From NCBI RefSeq assembly GCF_030441895.1, contig NZ_JARJAS010000012.1: 64,000 bases of DNA; one strand, given 5' to 3'. This DNA comes from Enterococcus_D entomosocium (lineage in GTDB: Bacteria; Bacillota; Bacilli; Lactobacillales; Enterococcaceae). The notes under the pieces were generated by a model. The model made no database searches. It was given only the letters and a program-made list of their open reading frames with translations, and was not told where the DNA came from. The position numbers and the translations under genes were made by a program. Positions 10,001 to 17,879 of the stretch are shown here, one piece after another. Each line of letters starts with the position of its first letter. The first letter of the stretch is position 1.

Positions 10001-10021
10001 GTTCCGAGACCTGAGTCATAA
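7001..10021 (+). CDS. Large beta-helix surface protein with C-terminal WxL domain (CscC-like), cluster A
   Basis: 1006 aa from the ATG at 7001, which sits after GGAAGGTGGGG and one base past the preceding stop; a GTG 15 nt upstream is less likely. It has an N-terminal hydrophobic signal segment (about residues 8-26), an acidic linker, then a long region of short repeated beta-strand motifs (INISSGDSYVYIS, LIIDGQGKYQIDF, GNLTVGKGAELKLD) like pectate-lyase-type adhesive domains. A Big-like stretch comes next (ISGRANPNSYIRF), then a WxL domain from about residue 828 with W889 (GWTLSARL) and W996 (YWELSF). Likely a surface adhesin or glycan-binding arm of the complex. Confidence 0.9.
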   Translation: MKKKTLKIVLSLMVGLFSVYLFFPSIRVFFFEPLHAWQGREGTLGEVFTGSSFEESLEDQEELVVSFLEEIQQAYVGEAFPIMFLTNRPLTSIDIQLPAATIIEETFLMEEIVITQTEDPEQWLLNSEVPLTSFSLPLTIESVGTYEITVAETVLTLNVEERKSGDEGERPPMETDDHPIGTNLAADPVTSDGSFFDDIEVDEGNLDLLEDRRREQEVGSWLEFLEAVMDPEVNHIKLIDSFESSDNPIEGIASGVSGSTINISSGDSYVYISQPGISRTLIIDGQGKYQIDFRAVAVGFLDSTMVPESPWDISYQNITLYHGNYYGPMNVTTLGVNNQAISTMRYHNVENIGNQLLHSVGTTAVLSGKVTSHQARSYRSTFNENWQINAWNQANFEVHRLLISPNAEVELSTISSGNLFYHGLNHPELIIGENAKVSMKANFEGTRGEADGVNVYFGNGGGNLTVGKGAELKLDTQINASAISTLHGNHTIDLLEDSKVHIQSLENRSHTNGWNWNILSFQGGNTHINLKERSMLKIDAENQPNLSAHVVGFWEPQNSITVGKDAILDIRSDSRNDSQNLIFFGNLSKLTFNEARKVNLERTAPLSFNNGSLINLNGTNELEIEFQGIKQWQYGEFDEVQPTHEWMPLIHMSTNFTWINPTINSVVTLDPTVEQGVRSHFSTHSQRLLFEQVSEVEIELNPLTEDPTLSNSRIISGRANPNSYIRFEREAFMPEPNPSLGTVTDPDGRREFFHVQADEEGNFQFDLSEFPNFQHFRHEELVTAEAFLNGRWGKDSVIVEKIDIVDPRDPFRPDETVDPVNPPVLPENQGFVSIDFISQFDFGEVPILSSTTRYPAKPQALREVYEDVHEGDRPNYIQVSDRRVATTGWTLSARLSEEGFVGTHDERQRLRGASVYLSNIHMVTTGSNESETPDYQEAIELIAGQSKTLASAQENHGGGTWIQHYGSSETMENSVELEVPLGANPQATAYRGTIYWELSFVPRPES

Positions 10022-10042
10022 AAGTTTGAATAAGAAGGAAGC

Positions 10043-10072
10043 AGAAGCTGCTGGAAGTCGCCTGCAGCTTCT
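10043..10072 (+). terminator. Hairpin at end of WxL cluster A
   Basis: AGAAGCTGC at 10043-10051 pairs with GCAGCTTCT at 10064-10072. The tail (CTTCTTTC) is pyrimidine-rich but not a T-run, so termination may be partial and the regulator at 10103 may be co-transcribed. Confidence 0.55.
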
Positions 10073-10102
10073 CTTCTTTCGAATGTGTGGGGAGGTGAAA
10101 CG

Positions 10103-11521
10103 ATGAGAAACAAGCCGTCTTTATTGATGAACAGTTTATTTTCAATGACGTGCAAGCGGCAATTGACGATTTTGCGGCAGTTGGAATGTTGCGGTCCTTT
10201 AAGTGGGCAACAGCTGGCACATGCTTGCGGCGCTTCTCGGCGGACGATTATTTCAGACATTGAGGAACTGCGCCAACTCTTTGGGGCTTCGACGATCCTC
10301 GCATCTGCCAGCAATGGCTATGAATTGGTGATCCAAGAACTGGCAGAGTATCAGAAAAAAAAGCGAGCATTGTTGGCGGATGACCCAAATCTGTTGTTTC
10401 TGCATTTCTTGTGTCAGCAAGAAACGGTGATACCGGAAAAACTGGCTGCGATCACCGGGTTAGGCAATCAAACTTTTTTGAAACAATGCCGTCAGCTTCA
10501 GACCTTGTTCGCTGCTTATGAGCTGACTTTGAATAAAAAGCAGTGGTGCCTAGAAGGGGCAGAAGGAAACATACGGTATTTCTATAAAGCCTTTTATTTT
10601 GAAGAAGAGGAACAGCCCTACCAAATCTTTGAGCAGCTGGCTGAAACGTTGACACTGCGGTATCGTCCGTCCTTGCCGATCGATCCAGTGGTTTCGTTGC
10701 AGTGGACGAAGGTCTTTCTTTTACGGGCGCAACAAGGTGGGCGCTTGGAGGAAAATTGGGAAATGGCTGACTTTTGTCGGTTGTTTCTAGAAAAAACGGG
10801 CTTTGTCATCGAAGGCTTGGAGGTCTGCAGGTCCTTGTCGCAGCAAGAACGGTGTGTCCTGCTGTTCCTGATGATGGCAGATGAAGGGGTACTTTCGTTT
10901 TTATTAAAACATCCGTGGATCGAAGAAACGGTGCCGTTTGATCCAATCGATAGCTTGCGAGAGACGTTTCCCAAGCAAGCAGAGACATTGAGAGAAGATC
11001 GCGTGTTCGTGCAAGTGGCGTTAGCAGTCATGTTACTGGATCGGCTCTTCCATGTGCCACCTCCTTTGCTGCGGGATTGTAAAAAGCCAGCAGTGTCGGG
11101 TATTGGAAAGTCTAAGGTACTTTCTAGCGCTGCTTCTCACTATTTGCAGACAATAGGCGAGTCCTATCTAAACAAGCAGCAGTTAAAAAACAAGCAGCTG
11201 ATGATCACCTATCATTTGAGTGGAAATGAGAAAATCAAAGGCTGGATCAAGCAACGTCTGAGGGATTGGCTGGTTGCACAAGGAGTAGATGTCGTCGTCG
11301 AGGCTACGAGTGAGCTGTCAATTTTCACCGCCCGCCAGGTGTTGGTCACCGATCAACCGCTCTTTTTGCTGGAATTGGAACAGCCCATCTATCGGTTGGA
11401 ACGACCGATTGAGCCAAACTCCATCAAACGCCTCGGCAAGGCAATTTTAGCCGATTTTCTTGGTTCATGTGAAGGCTCTGTTCCTAGTGAAGAGCTTCCA
11501 GCAGCGTCTGCCTCTCGCTAA
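10103..11521 (+). CDS. Mga-like transcriptional regulator downstream of WxL cluster A
   Basis: 472 aa. The ATG at 10103 follows GGGGAGGTGA with good spacing; a GTG at 10085 overlaps that site and is rejected. The N-terminus carries two helix-turn-helix regions, the first LSGQQLAHACGASRRTIISD, closely matching the SRRTI motif in the other regulators here. The middle part keeps the family pattern (IRYFYKAFYFEEEEQPY, compare FYYESD). The C-terminal EIIB-like part is divergent. It is the probable regulator of cluster A and of the three genes downstream; it reads in the same direction, 77 bp before the signal peptidase gene. Confidence 0.88.
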   Translation: MRNKPSLLMNSLFSMTCKRQLTILRQLECCGPLSGQQLAHACGASRRTIISDIEELRQLFGASTILASASNGYELVIQELAEYQKKKRALLADDPNLLFLHFLCQQETVIPEKLAAITGLGNQTFLKQCRQLQTLFAAYELTLNKKQWCLEGAEGNIRYFYKAFYFEEEEQPYQIFEQLAETLTLRYRPSLPIDPVVSLQWTKVFLLRAQQGGRLEENWEMADFCRLFLEKTGFVIEGLEVCRSLSQQERCVLLFLMMADEGVLSFLLKHPWIEETVPFDPIDSLRETFPKQAETLREDRVFVQVALAVMLLDRLFHVPPPLLRDCKKPAVSGIGKSKVLSSAASHYLQTIGESYLNKQQLKNKQLMITYHLSGNEKIKGWIKQRLRDWLVAQGVDVVVEATSELSIFTARQVLVTDQPLFLLELEQPIYRLERPIEPNSIKRLGKAILADFLGSCEGSVPSEELPAASASR

Positions 11522-11597
11522 AAGCGGTAGAGCCAACGGTATAAATAGTCAAAGGCTACGTACGACGTAAAATTATGGTAGAGGAGCAACAGGTATC

Positions 11598-12077
11598 ATG
11601 GGTCGATTCCAAAAGCAATGGGCACTTCGTGTGTTGGGAATAGGTTGTCTGCTACTGCTGCTGTTCTATTTCTTTTCAAACTACAAAATGGCTCGTGTCA
11701 GCGGTGATTCGATGGCCCCCATTATTCAAAACAACGAGTTAGTCGTTATTCAAAAGAATCAGTTGCCGCATCGTTATGATCTCGTCGCTTTTGAGCATGA
11801 AGGGCTGCTGATCGTAAAACGAGTGATCGGGGTTCCTGGGGATTCCTATGCGCGCAGTGGCAATCGTTTGCTATTGGGGGCATCAGGGTCCTATTATGAT
11901 TTTTCCTATACCTTTACACTGACGCAAGAAACGGCGAGGGAATTGCCGGTCGGAGGCATCTTGCAGCCAGGAGAGTATTTCGTCGTTGGGGATGCGATCA
12001 TGCACTCGATCGATAGTCGTGAATTTGGTATGGTGACGAGCGAGGCGCTTCGTGGGGTCGTCTTGAATTTCTTTTAA
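11598..12077 (+). CDS. Type I signal peptidase (S26 family), WxL-locus accessory copy
   Basis: 159 aa. An N-terminal transmembrane helix (about residues 9-27) precedes the catalytic box VSGDSMAP with Ser38. The general base Lys74 sits in LLIVKRVIGVPGD. The later family box appears as VGDAIMHSIDSREFG, keeping GD and S-DSR-FG but replacing the usual Asn-Arg. Membrane-bound; it removes signal peptides on the outer face. At 159 aa it is on the short side for Gram-positive SipS-type enzymes. Its position after cluster A and its regulator, and ahead of two structural genes, suggests a dedicated role, possibly on the cluster A exported proteins; that is inference. Confidence 0.9.
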   Translation: MGRFQKQWALRVLGIGCLLLLLFYFFSNYKMARVSGDSMAPIIQNNELVVIQKNQLPHRYDLVAFEHEGLLIVKRVIGVPGDSYARSGNRLLLGASGSYYDFSYTFTLTQETARELPVGGILQPGEYFVVGDAIMHSIDSREFGMVTSEALRGVVLNFF

Positions 12078-12156
12078 GGATTCAACGTGGTCAGTCAGCG
12101 TGTCTGTTTGAAAATCGAGGCTCAATTATGGACAAAAGATGGAAAGGGGGATGTCC

Positions 12157-12915
12157 GTGAAGATTGTTTATGTCAGCATACTGCTGCTTTGTTTTGTGGC
12201 GATCGGGGTGCTTGCTCAACGGGGATACCTCGAAATCTTTGTTCGAAGACTTGAGCGACGAACAAATATGACGGAGTTGGAAAAAAGAAAACTGGCTTTT
12301 TTTAAGCATAAGATTCGTAATGAACATCCGTTAGCGTTACTGATGGTGAGTGGTCTGTTTCTTATGAGTTTGCTGCTTTTGACTTTTACTCATGTTTCCA
12401 TACATGCGCAAAGCCGCAGGGTAGCAGAGGAAAGGGAGCAGATGAAACAGGAAATCTTACATTTACAAAAAGAACAGATTGAAGGGACGCAACGACCGTT
12501 ATCGGTGTACCCGTCTGCAGGTCTCCCTTTTGAAAATCTTGCTTGGCAGACGCTGCTGATGGCGGATGATCGAGAAGCGCGTTTTCAGCTAGAAGAAGAA
12601 TTTGGGACGCAAGTGACGCCTTTTTTAGGACCGACAGTCGTGCTGATCCATATTGACCAACCGCTGCAAGAAATCACCCTAACGAGTTCAAGTCATTTGA
12701 ACTCTTCTGCGGACTTTCCTGCTTGGGAAGCTAATTTGCAGCGAATCATCGATGATCTATCGCAGGCGCAAGGCGTGAAACGGTGCCATTTCGTGTTGCA
12801 AGTAGCAGATACGCCCGATACGTCATTTGAACAAACGATCGTCCGCAATGCTCAGGGACAGTGGCAAGTACTCAACCGAAAAGAGCTTGTCCAAGCTTCA
12901 GACACGGGAACTTAG
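12157..12915 (+). CDS. Two-helix membrane protein of unknown function, next to signal peptidase
   Basis: 252 aa from a GTG at 12157, preferred because AAAGGGGG lies 7 nt upstream; in-frame ATGs at 12139 and 12151 have poor spacing. One transmembrane helix is at the N-terminus (IVYVSILLLCFVAIGVLA) and a second near residues 57-78 (ALLMVSGLFLMSLLLLTFTH). A basic loop (RRLERRTNMTELEKRK) joins them. After the second helix comes a heptad-like stretch (RRVAEEREQMKQEILHLQKEQ) and a soluble domain of about 150 residues. I do not recognise the family. With a basic loop inside, the C-terminal domain would face outward. It lies between the signal peptidase and the coiled-coil gene. Confidence 0.8.
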   Translation: MKIVYVSILLLCFVAIGVLAQRGYLEIFVRRLERRTNMTELEKRKLAFFKHKIRNEHPLALLMVSGLFLMSLLLLTFTHVSIHAQSRRVAEEREQMKQEILHLQKEQIEGTQRPLSVYPSAGLPFENLAWQTLLMADDREARFQLEEEFGTQVTPFLGPTVVLIHIDQPLQEITLTSSSHLNSSADFPAWEANLQRIIDDLSQAQGVKRCHFVLQVADTPDTSFEQTIVRNAQGQWQVLNRKELVQASDTGT

Positions 12916-12962
12916 AATGAAACAATCAAAAGAGTTATTGACGAAAGGGAGGGATTCAAGGG

Positions 12963-14126
12963 ATGAGTAAGAAGAAGGGACGTGGGTGGTTTTCTGCTCA
13001 GACGCTATTCGACGAAATGAACCAAGTGTCATTGAAAGAATTAAAAGGATTTGAAGAAACGTATGAGAAAGAAAACAGAACCGCTGAGACAGCTGTTGCC
13101 AATGGACCGGCGAAAGAAGCCTTCGCCGATACCGCAAAAAAGAAAGCTACTAGCAATGATCAAGAAATGACGGGTACCAGTAGTAAACCCCAAAAAGGCA
13201 AAAAACAAGGGCAACGAAGTGGACAGGCGCCGGCACCGTCTCCTTCAGTACAAGCGGAACTAGAGGAACGATTGGAGCCAGAAGGATCGCCTAAGCACTC
13301 GACGCAACCCTGGTCCTCAGAAACTGGCATGCCACATCCAGTAAGCAGTAAAGGGAAGAGAAAGCGTAAAAGCACCAAAAAGCGTAATGAAACTGTCAAT
13401 GCGCCCTTGCCTAGCTATCAAGAAAAACGCTCTTTTGAAGCGTTTACCGCGGAAGCGAACGAGGAGCAGATGGAGCTGGCGCCTGTCTCACCAGCAGATA
13501 TGAGCTTTGAACAAACCCATCAAGAGTTAGTGTTGGCACGAACGAGAATCACAGAACTTGAAAAGCGGCTCCATGCAGAAACCTTGCATCGCTCACAGTC
13601 GGATATCCAGCAAGTGAAAGAAAAAGCGATTTTTGAACGCTTGGATTGGGCAAGAGAAAAACAATGGTATGAAAGCAAAGCCCAAGAACAAAAACAGCTG
13701 CTGCTCCAAAAAGAAGAGGTCATCACAAATTTGGCGAACCAACTCGCTGAAAAAGAAGCACAGCTGGAGGAGCAGGATCGAGGCCCTCAGGAAGAAGAAG
13801 CCGCTGCGCTTCGCAAAGCGGTCAATGAGCTGCAAAAAGAAAACCAAGAGTTACAAAAAGAAAATCAGCAGTTTCAAGCGGAGATGCGAGAGATCTTGCT
13901 GTTTGCTAGAAAGAAAGCAGAACGGACACTTGAAGAAGCGCAGGTTGAAGCAGAACGGATGATCTACAACGCCGAAATGCGCTTGAATATCGCCCATCGT
14001 ACGGCAAAAGAGATCCTTGATGAAGTGAGCGATACGAAAGAGAACATGAATACTCTCTTTGATTATTTGTATGAACAAGTCTATTCACTAGCAGACAAGC
14101 AAGTATTTGAAAAGTACCAAGAATAG
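12963..14126 (+). CDS. DivIVA-like coiled-coil cytoplasmic protein
   Basis: 387 aa. GGGAGGG lies 8 nt before the ATG. The N-terminal half is low-complexity and charged (lysine-rich KKKATS, KGKKQGQRSG, KGKRKRKSTKKRN). From about residue 180 a long coiled coil begins (LARTRITELEKRL...) and continues with repeated ELQKENQ units. The C-terminus (ARKKAERTLEEAQVEAERMI) resembles the tail of DivIVA/GpsB-type scaffold proteins. No signal peptide or membrane helix, so cytoplasmic. Such proteins mark curved membrane or septal sites. Last gene of the run that begins with the regulator at 10103. Which DivIVA subfamily, if any, is uncertain. Confidence 0.78.
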   Translation: MSKKKGRGWFSAQTLFDEMNQVSLKELKGFEETYEKENRTAETAVANGPAKEAFADTAKKKATSNDQEMTGTSSKPQKGKKQGQRSGQAPAPSPSVQAELEERLEPEGSPKHSTQPWSSETGMPHPVSSKGKRKRKSTKKRNETVNAPLPSYQEKRSFEAFTAEANEEQMELAPVSPADMSFEQTHQELVLARTRITELEKRLHAETLHRSQSDIQQVKEKAIFERLDWAREKQWYESKAQEQKQLLLQKEEVITNLANQLAEKEAQLEEQDRGPQEEEAAALRKAVNELQKENQELQKENQQFQAEMREILLFARKKAERTLEEAQVEAERMIYNAEMRLNIAHRTAKEILDEVSDTKENMNTLFDYLYEQVYSLADKQVFEKYQE

Positions 14127-14180
14127 GTTTGCTTCGGATCACTAGAAGCAGGCAGATAGTACTGTGAACGTTACATAACG

Positions 14181-14630
14181 TTAGCGATCTTCGCTTTGAG
14201 CGGTGATCGCTTGAAACTTTTCTTTGTTTCTCAACGACATTTTGATTGGGAAATGGATTTGTTCTGTACCGGCTGCGATCGCTGATTCATAATACCAGCA
14301 CTTATGGTCGATCAACGCCATCGATTGCTGCAAAGCGTCTATCTGCGCTTGCAGCGCTTTTTTTTGTTCAAGAAACATTTTATGGCGTTCTTGCAGCGAG
14401 TCATCACCAAGGCGTGTCAATTGTGCATAATCTTTGATCTCTTTAATGGTCATGCCTGTTTCCTTCAGACATTCGATCAATTCCAGCATCTCAATTTCGG
14501 TATCTGAAAATAAACGGTAGCCAGATTCTTTGCGCGCTAACGTCGGCAAAAGGCCTTCTTTGTCGTAATAGCGGATGGTTGACGTGGGGATATTTAAGGC
14601 TTTCGCAACTTGGGATATCGTATAGGTCAT
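14181..14630 (-). CDS. MerR-family regulator, AdhR/NmlR-like
   Basis: 149 aa. The ATG at 14630 follows AAGGAG by 8 nt; a GTG 9 nt upstream touches that site and is rejected. It has a MerR winged helix (TISQVAKALNIPTSTIRYYD, then GLLP and SGYR) and a dimerisation coiled coil (LEQKKALQAQIDALQQ). Cys54 in LIECLKETGM occupies the place of the single reactive cysteine of AdhR/NmlR regulators, which sense aldehydes or electrophiles. It is divergent from a zinc alcohol dehydrogenase, the classical partner. The shared intergenic promoter at 14649-14679 has the 19-bp spacer that MerR activators untwist. Confidence 0.9.
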   Translation of the reverse strand: MTYTISQVAKALNIPTSTIRYYDKEGLLPTLARKESGYRLFSDTEIEMLELIECLKETGMTIKEIKDYAQLTRLGDDSLQERHKMFLEQKKALQAQIDALQQSMALIDHKCWYYESAIAAGTEQIHFPIKMSLRNKEKFQAITAQSEDR

Positions 14631-14648
14631 TTTTTTCACTCCTTAACG

Positions 14649-14679
14649 TTGACTTTAAAGTTAACTTTAATGTTAGTAT
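14649..14679 (+). promoter_or_regulatory. MerR-type promoter/operator of the alcohol dehydrogenase
   Basis: TTGACT at 14649-14654 and TAGTAT at 14674-14679 are separated by 19 bp, too long for normal sigma-A use but typical of MerR-activated promoters. The spacer contains a perfect 16-bp palindrome, TTAAAGTTAACTTTAA, at 14655-14670. Confidence 0.8.
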
Positions 14680-14719
14680 GACAGTAAGCAAAGGAAAAAG
14701 CAATGAGGAGGAAACAGAG

Positions 14720-15769
14720 ATGACAGAAAAAAACATGAAAGCTGCTGTATTAAAAGGACCAGAAACGATCGAGGTCAAACAAGTACCTGTGCCGAAAGTG
14801 GAAGAAGGACTGATCGAGATCCAAGTTTCAGCTTGCGGCGTCTGCGGCAGTGACGTGCATATGTGGCAAGCAGGGAAAGGTTGGGGCAAAACAGGGGAGT
14901 CCGATTTTATCATGGGTCACGAGTTTTGCGGTGTCGTGACGGATGCAGGCGATAGTTCCTTTAAAATCGGCGATCGCGTCGCTTTTTGGGCAAATCTTTA
15001 TTGTGGAAAATGTGAGATGTGCCAAAAAGGGCAAGAGCATTTGTGTCGGGAAGTAAACGGCACCAATTATATCGGCTTTGTCTGCAATGGCGCCTATGCC
15101 GAACGGTTTGTCGGAAAAGCGTCCAATGCTTATAAATTGCCAGATACAGTTTCAGATACAGCAGCTAGCTTGATTGATCCCTTGATGGTTGCCTATCATG
15201 CCATCCGTAAATCCAATATTAAGTTAAATGACAAAGTCTTGGTTTCTGGAAGTGGGATCATCGGGCAATTGATTGGCGAATTGGCAAAAAAAGCTGGGGC
15301 TTCTTATGTGGCCATGTCCAAAATCAACGATACAAAAATTGAGAAAGCCAAGGAATTGGGAATCTTTGACGATTACTTTGACGCTAAGGATCCAAACCGC
15401 GGGGAAGTATTGAAAGACGCGTCTGCTGGTGGGTTCGATTTGATTTTTGAAGCGGTCGGTTCCAGCAGTTCCTTAGCGACATGCGTTGAGGCTGCTCGTC
15501 CTGGCGCAACGATCGTGGCGATCGGAAATTCCGTTGCTCCCGAAATTCCTTTTTCATTAAATCGGTTGGTCTTGCAAGAAATCAAGCTCATCGGCAGCGT
15601 TTCATGCACCCGCCAAGAGTTTGAAGAAACGATCGATTTGATTGCTAGTGGCATGATCGATCCCACAAAATATATCACGGATGAATACCCATTGGAAAAA
15701 CTGCAAGAGGCGCTAGAACGCCAAACGTTAGAAGATGATCCGTTGGTCAAAGCGGTTGTGAGGTTTTAA
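14720..15769 (+). CDS. Zinc-dependent medium-chain alcohol/polyol dehydrogenase
   Basis: 349 aa. The ATG at 14720 follows GAGGAGGAAACAGAG. The N-terminal GroES-like fold has catalytic zinc ligands in CGVCGSDVHMW and GHEFCGVV and a structural zinc cluster CGKCEMCQKGQEHLC. The Rossmann domain carries VSGSGIIGQLIGEL. It oxidises or reduces an alcohol/aldehyde pair with NAD(P); resemblance is to the sorbitol/threonine dehydrogenase-like branch, and the exact substrate is not readable. With the divergent AdhR/NmlR-like regulator it probably detoxifies an aldehyde. A terminator follows at 15846. Confidence 0.9.
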   Translation: MTEKNMKAAVLKGPETIEVKQVPVPKVEEGLIEIQVSACGVCGSDVHMWQAGKGWGKTGESDFIMGHEFCGVVTDAGDSSFKIGDRVAFWANLYCGKCEMCQKGQEHLCREVNGTNYIGFVCNGAYAERFVGKASNAYKLPDTVSDTAASLIDPLMVAYHAIRKSNIKLNDKVLVSGSGIIGQLIGELAKKAGASYVAMSKINDTKIEKAKELGIFDDYFDAKDPNRGEVLKDASAGGFDLIFEAVGSSSSLATCVEAARPGATIVAIGNSVAPEIPFSLNRLVLQEIKLIGSVSCTRQEFEETIDLIASGMIDPTKYITDEYPLEKLQEALERQTLEDDPLVKAVVRF

Positions 15770-16197
15770 ATCCGATCCAGAGAAGAATGCCAAATGAAAA
15801 TCGGGCACCGAGTATTGAACAAACATAGAATGATAGCTGATTCTGCTTAACATCTACGAGGTGTTAAGCTTTTTTATTTGAATCTGCAATAGAAAATCTG
15901 TTGCGCACAGGCAAAAGGTTGTGTGTATACATGGGTGTCAGCACTTTTCTTATTTGTCGCGTGTCGCAATGCTATCATTTGATCCAGGAAAAGAATGGTG
16001 CTTGCCTTGCTATGGATTGAAAGAAAGCCCGCAGCAAGTTCAAAAAAGCGAAAGCGAACTTTTCTGACAATGGATGTTTCGTGCCACATCTTATGTTTTT
16101 AGAAAGAAGTTCATTTGACGTAGCGAAGAAAGGGGTTTCTGTTGTATGGTAGAATGAATAGAGCCAAGTCAGAAAAGGAAATGAGTGAAGAAATGGC
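15770..16197. other. Intergenic region before Mga-like gene
   Basis: 428 bp. The left part holds the dehydrogenase terminator. The remaining 320 bp hold no convincing gene. A TTGACG at 16115 has no -10 box at proper spacing; TAGAAT at 16150 may be a -10 for the next gene. Confidence 0.45.
15846..15877 (+). terminator. Terminator of the alcohol dehydrogenase
   Basis: CTTAACATC at 15846-15854 pairs with GGTGTTAAG at 15860-15868, followed by CTTTTTT. Confidence 0.8.
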
Positions 16198-17676
16198 ATG
16201 AGGGAACTTCAGATGTCTTTTATTACAAGTCCGAGTACAAAGCGTTGGATGCAGATATTAACGATTATTGAACGAGAACAAGTTTTTAAAGTTGGGATTC
16301 TTTCTGAGCGATTGGCTATTTCTCAGCGGACATTGGTGAAAGACCTACGCTTGATCAAAGAGCATTTTGGCGAATGTATTGAATTGGTATCAGGTAATAG
16401 CGGATTTCATTTCGAAGAACGAAATCGTGTTCTCTTTAAAGAAAAAAAAGAGCAGCTATTAAATCAGGAAGTTTTATTTGAAATCATTGGGAACATTTTT
16501 TATGGAGAAGTAGTTGATCTGAATGAATTGGCTTATCGATACAATTATGCGGAAACAACATTACGAAGGTTTATTGCACGTGTGCAACCAGCCTTAAAAG
16601 AGTATGGACTTTCTCTAAGTTTCACACCGGTTACTTTGGTAGGCGATGAAGCAAGCATTCGTAAATTCTTTTTTGATTTTTACTACGTAGGTGAGTCCAC
16701 CCCCTATACGATCAGACCACCAGAAGGACTGCACCATGTAATTCTAAAGGGACTTTCTGATAAATTGGGAAAATATGAAGTAGGGACTGGCTTGACGATC
16801 TCGGCTTTTTATTCACTGCTGTATATAACGATTGTACGGGCGCAAAAGGAGCACTATGTTTCGATTCCTGAATGGGCAAAAGAGCTTGTCTATCAAGAAA
16901 ATGATTTTAAATTGTTAGAGATTCTGAAAGAAGTCATTTTCAAAGAGTATGGGGTATCTTTACCCAAAGAAGAACTTGCTTGGCTTCACTACATGATTAT
17001 ATGTACGCGGACAATCAATCAATACGATCGAGAAAAAACTTTTCTAGCTCGATTTAATTTCTGGCCAGAAGTGAAGCCGATCGTAAAAGCGTATTTTGCT
17101 GGTGCCGAATTTAAGGGCTGGGATCAGTCACTGCTAGAAGATTATCTAACCTCCTTTCTGGTGTCTAGAAAACTCAATGAAGTGATTTGTCCATCTTTGA
17201 ACAAGCGACAAGCTGAAGAAGTCGCCTCAATAAAAACATACCATCGAGAATCTTACTACAAAAATAAAGCATTTTTGGAAAAGTACAAAGAAGAGTTAGC
17301 TTTTGCGACAGAATTTATGGAAGATATTGCTATCAGTTTTACAACGGTAAGTGATTTACTACGCGACTATTATCAACCGAAAAAAAATATTTTGTTTCTT
17401 ATAGAAGGGGACTCAATGGTCGTTCAAATGATTCGACTACAAGCAATTCGGCTCTTTGCAAACAAGTATCAAGTCATTTTTCTTTCATTGCACGAATTAA
17501 CAGAAGAACGATTAAAAGCGGACCAGAAGGTTTTGATCGTCACAAATTATCGTCCCTATATCCTGGATTATGGTTTGACGGATGATTATATCTTGTTAAG
17601 TAGCATACCAACGAAGAAAGATTGGGAGCGTGTGATTTGTCGATTATATCCTCAAACTAAAGAGTGCCCTCTGTGA
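16198..17676 (+). CDS. Mga-like transcriptional regulator without an adjacent surface operon
   Basis: 492 aa. The ATG at 16198 is kept because MRELQMSFI matches the N-terminus of two other regulators here (MKNFQMTFI, MKNFQLKFI), although the ATG at 16213 has the better spaced GAGGG site. The helix-turn-helix is VGILSERLAISQRTLVKDLR; the middle contains IRKFFFDFYYVGESTPYTIRP, very close to the 36634 copy (FFHAFYYESDATPHTVRP). The C-terminal part (NILFLIEGDSMVVQMIRLQA) looks like the EIIB-like domain of PRD/Mga regulators. No WxL gene is beside it, so its target may be at a distance. It converges on maeE across a strong terminator. Confidence 0.88.
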   Translation: MRELQMSFITSPSTKRWMQILTIIEREQVFKVGILSERLAISQRTLVKDLRLIKEHFGECIELVSGNSGFHFEERNRVLFKEKKEQLLNQEVLFEIIGNIFYGEVVDLNELAYRYNYAETTLRRFIARVQPALKEYGLSLSFTPVTLVGDEASIRKFFFDFYYVGESTPYTIRPPEGLHHVILKGLSDKLGKYEVGTGLTISAFYSLLYITIVRAQKEHYVSIPEWAKELVYQENDFKLLEILKEVIFKEYGVSLPKEELAWLHYMIICTRTINQYDREKTFLARFNFWPEVKPIVKAYFAGAEFKGWDQSLLEDYLTSFLVSRKLNEVICPSLNKRQAEEVASIKTYHRESYYKNKAFLEKYKEELAFATEFMEDIAISFTTVSDLLRDYYQPKKNILFLIEGDSMVVQMIRLQAIRLFANKYQVIFLSLHELTEERLKADQKVLIVTNYRPYILDYGLTDDYILLSSIPTKKDWERVICRLYPQTKECPL

Positions 17677-17773
17677 AGTGAACCAAGTGAAGCAATAGTG
17701 AATGGGAAGTTAGGGAGTATTTTTTCGGACTGTCTTCTGGGAGGAAACTTTCGATTATCTGTAAAATCCGACA

Positions 17774-17814
17774 CAAAAATGTACCGACTAGTTTTCATAG
17801 TCGGTACATTTTTG
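17774..17814. terminator. Bidirectional terminator between regulator and malic enzyme
   Basis: A perfect 17-bp stem (17774-17790 with 17798-17814, loop of 7 nt) has A-run and T-run ends, so it can stop transcripts from both the plus-strand regulator and the minus-strand mae genes. Confidence 0.88.
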
Positions 17815-17879
17815 TAGCTATTTTTCATTTTATTGGTATCAAACAACTAGCGCTGCAGTCACTAATGATACCAATCTAT

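Noticed and set aside
15874..16199. Minus-strand open frames in the gap before the 16198 regulator
   Set aside because: No ribosome sites, overlapping each other in different frames, no recognisable protein.
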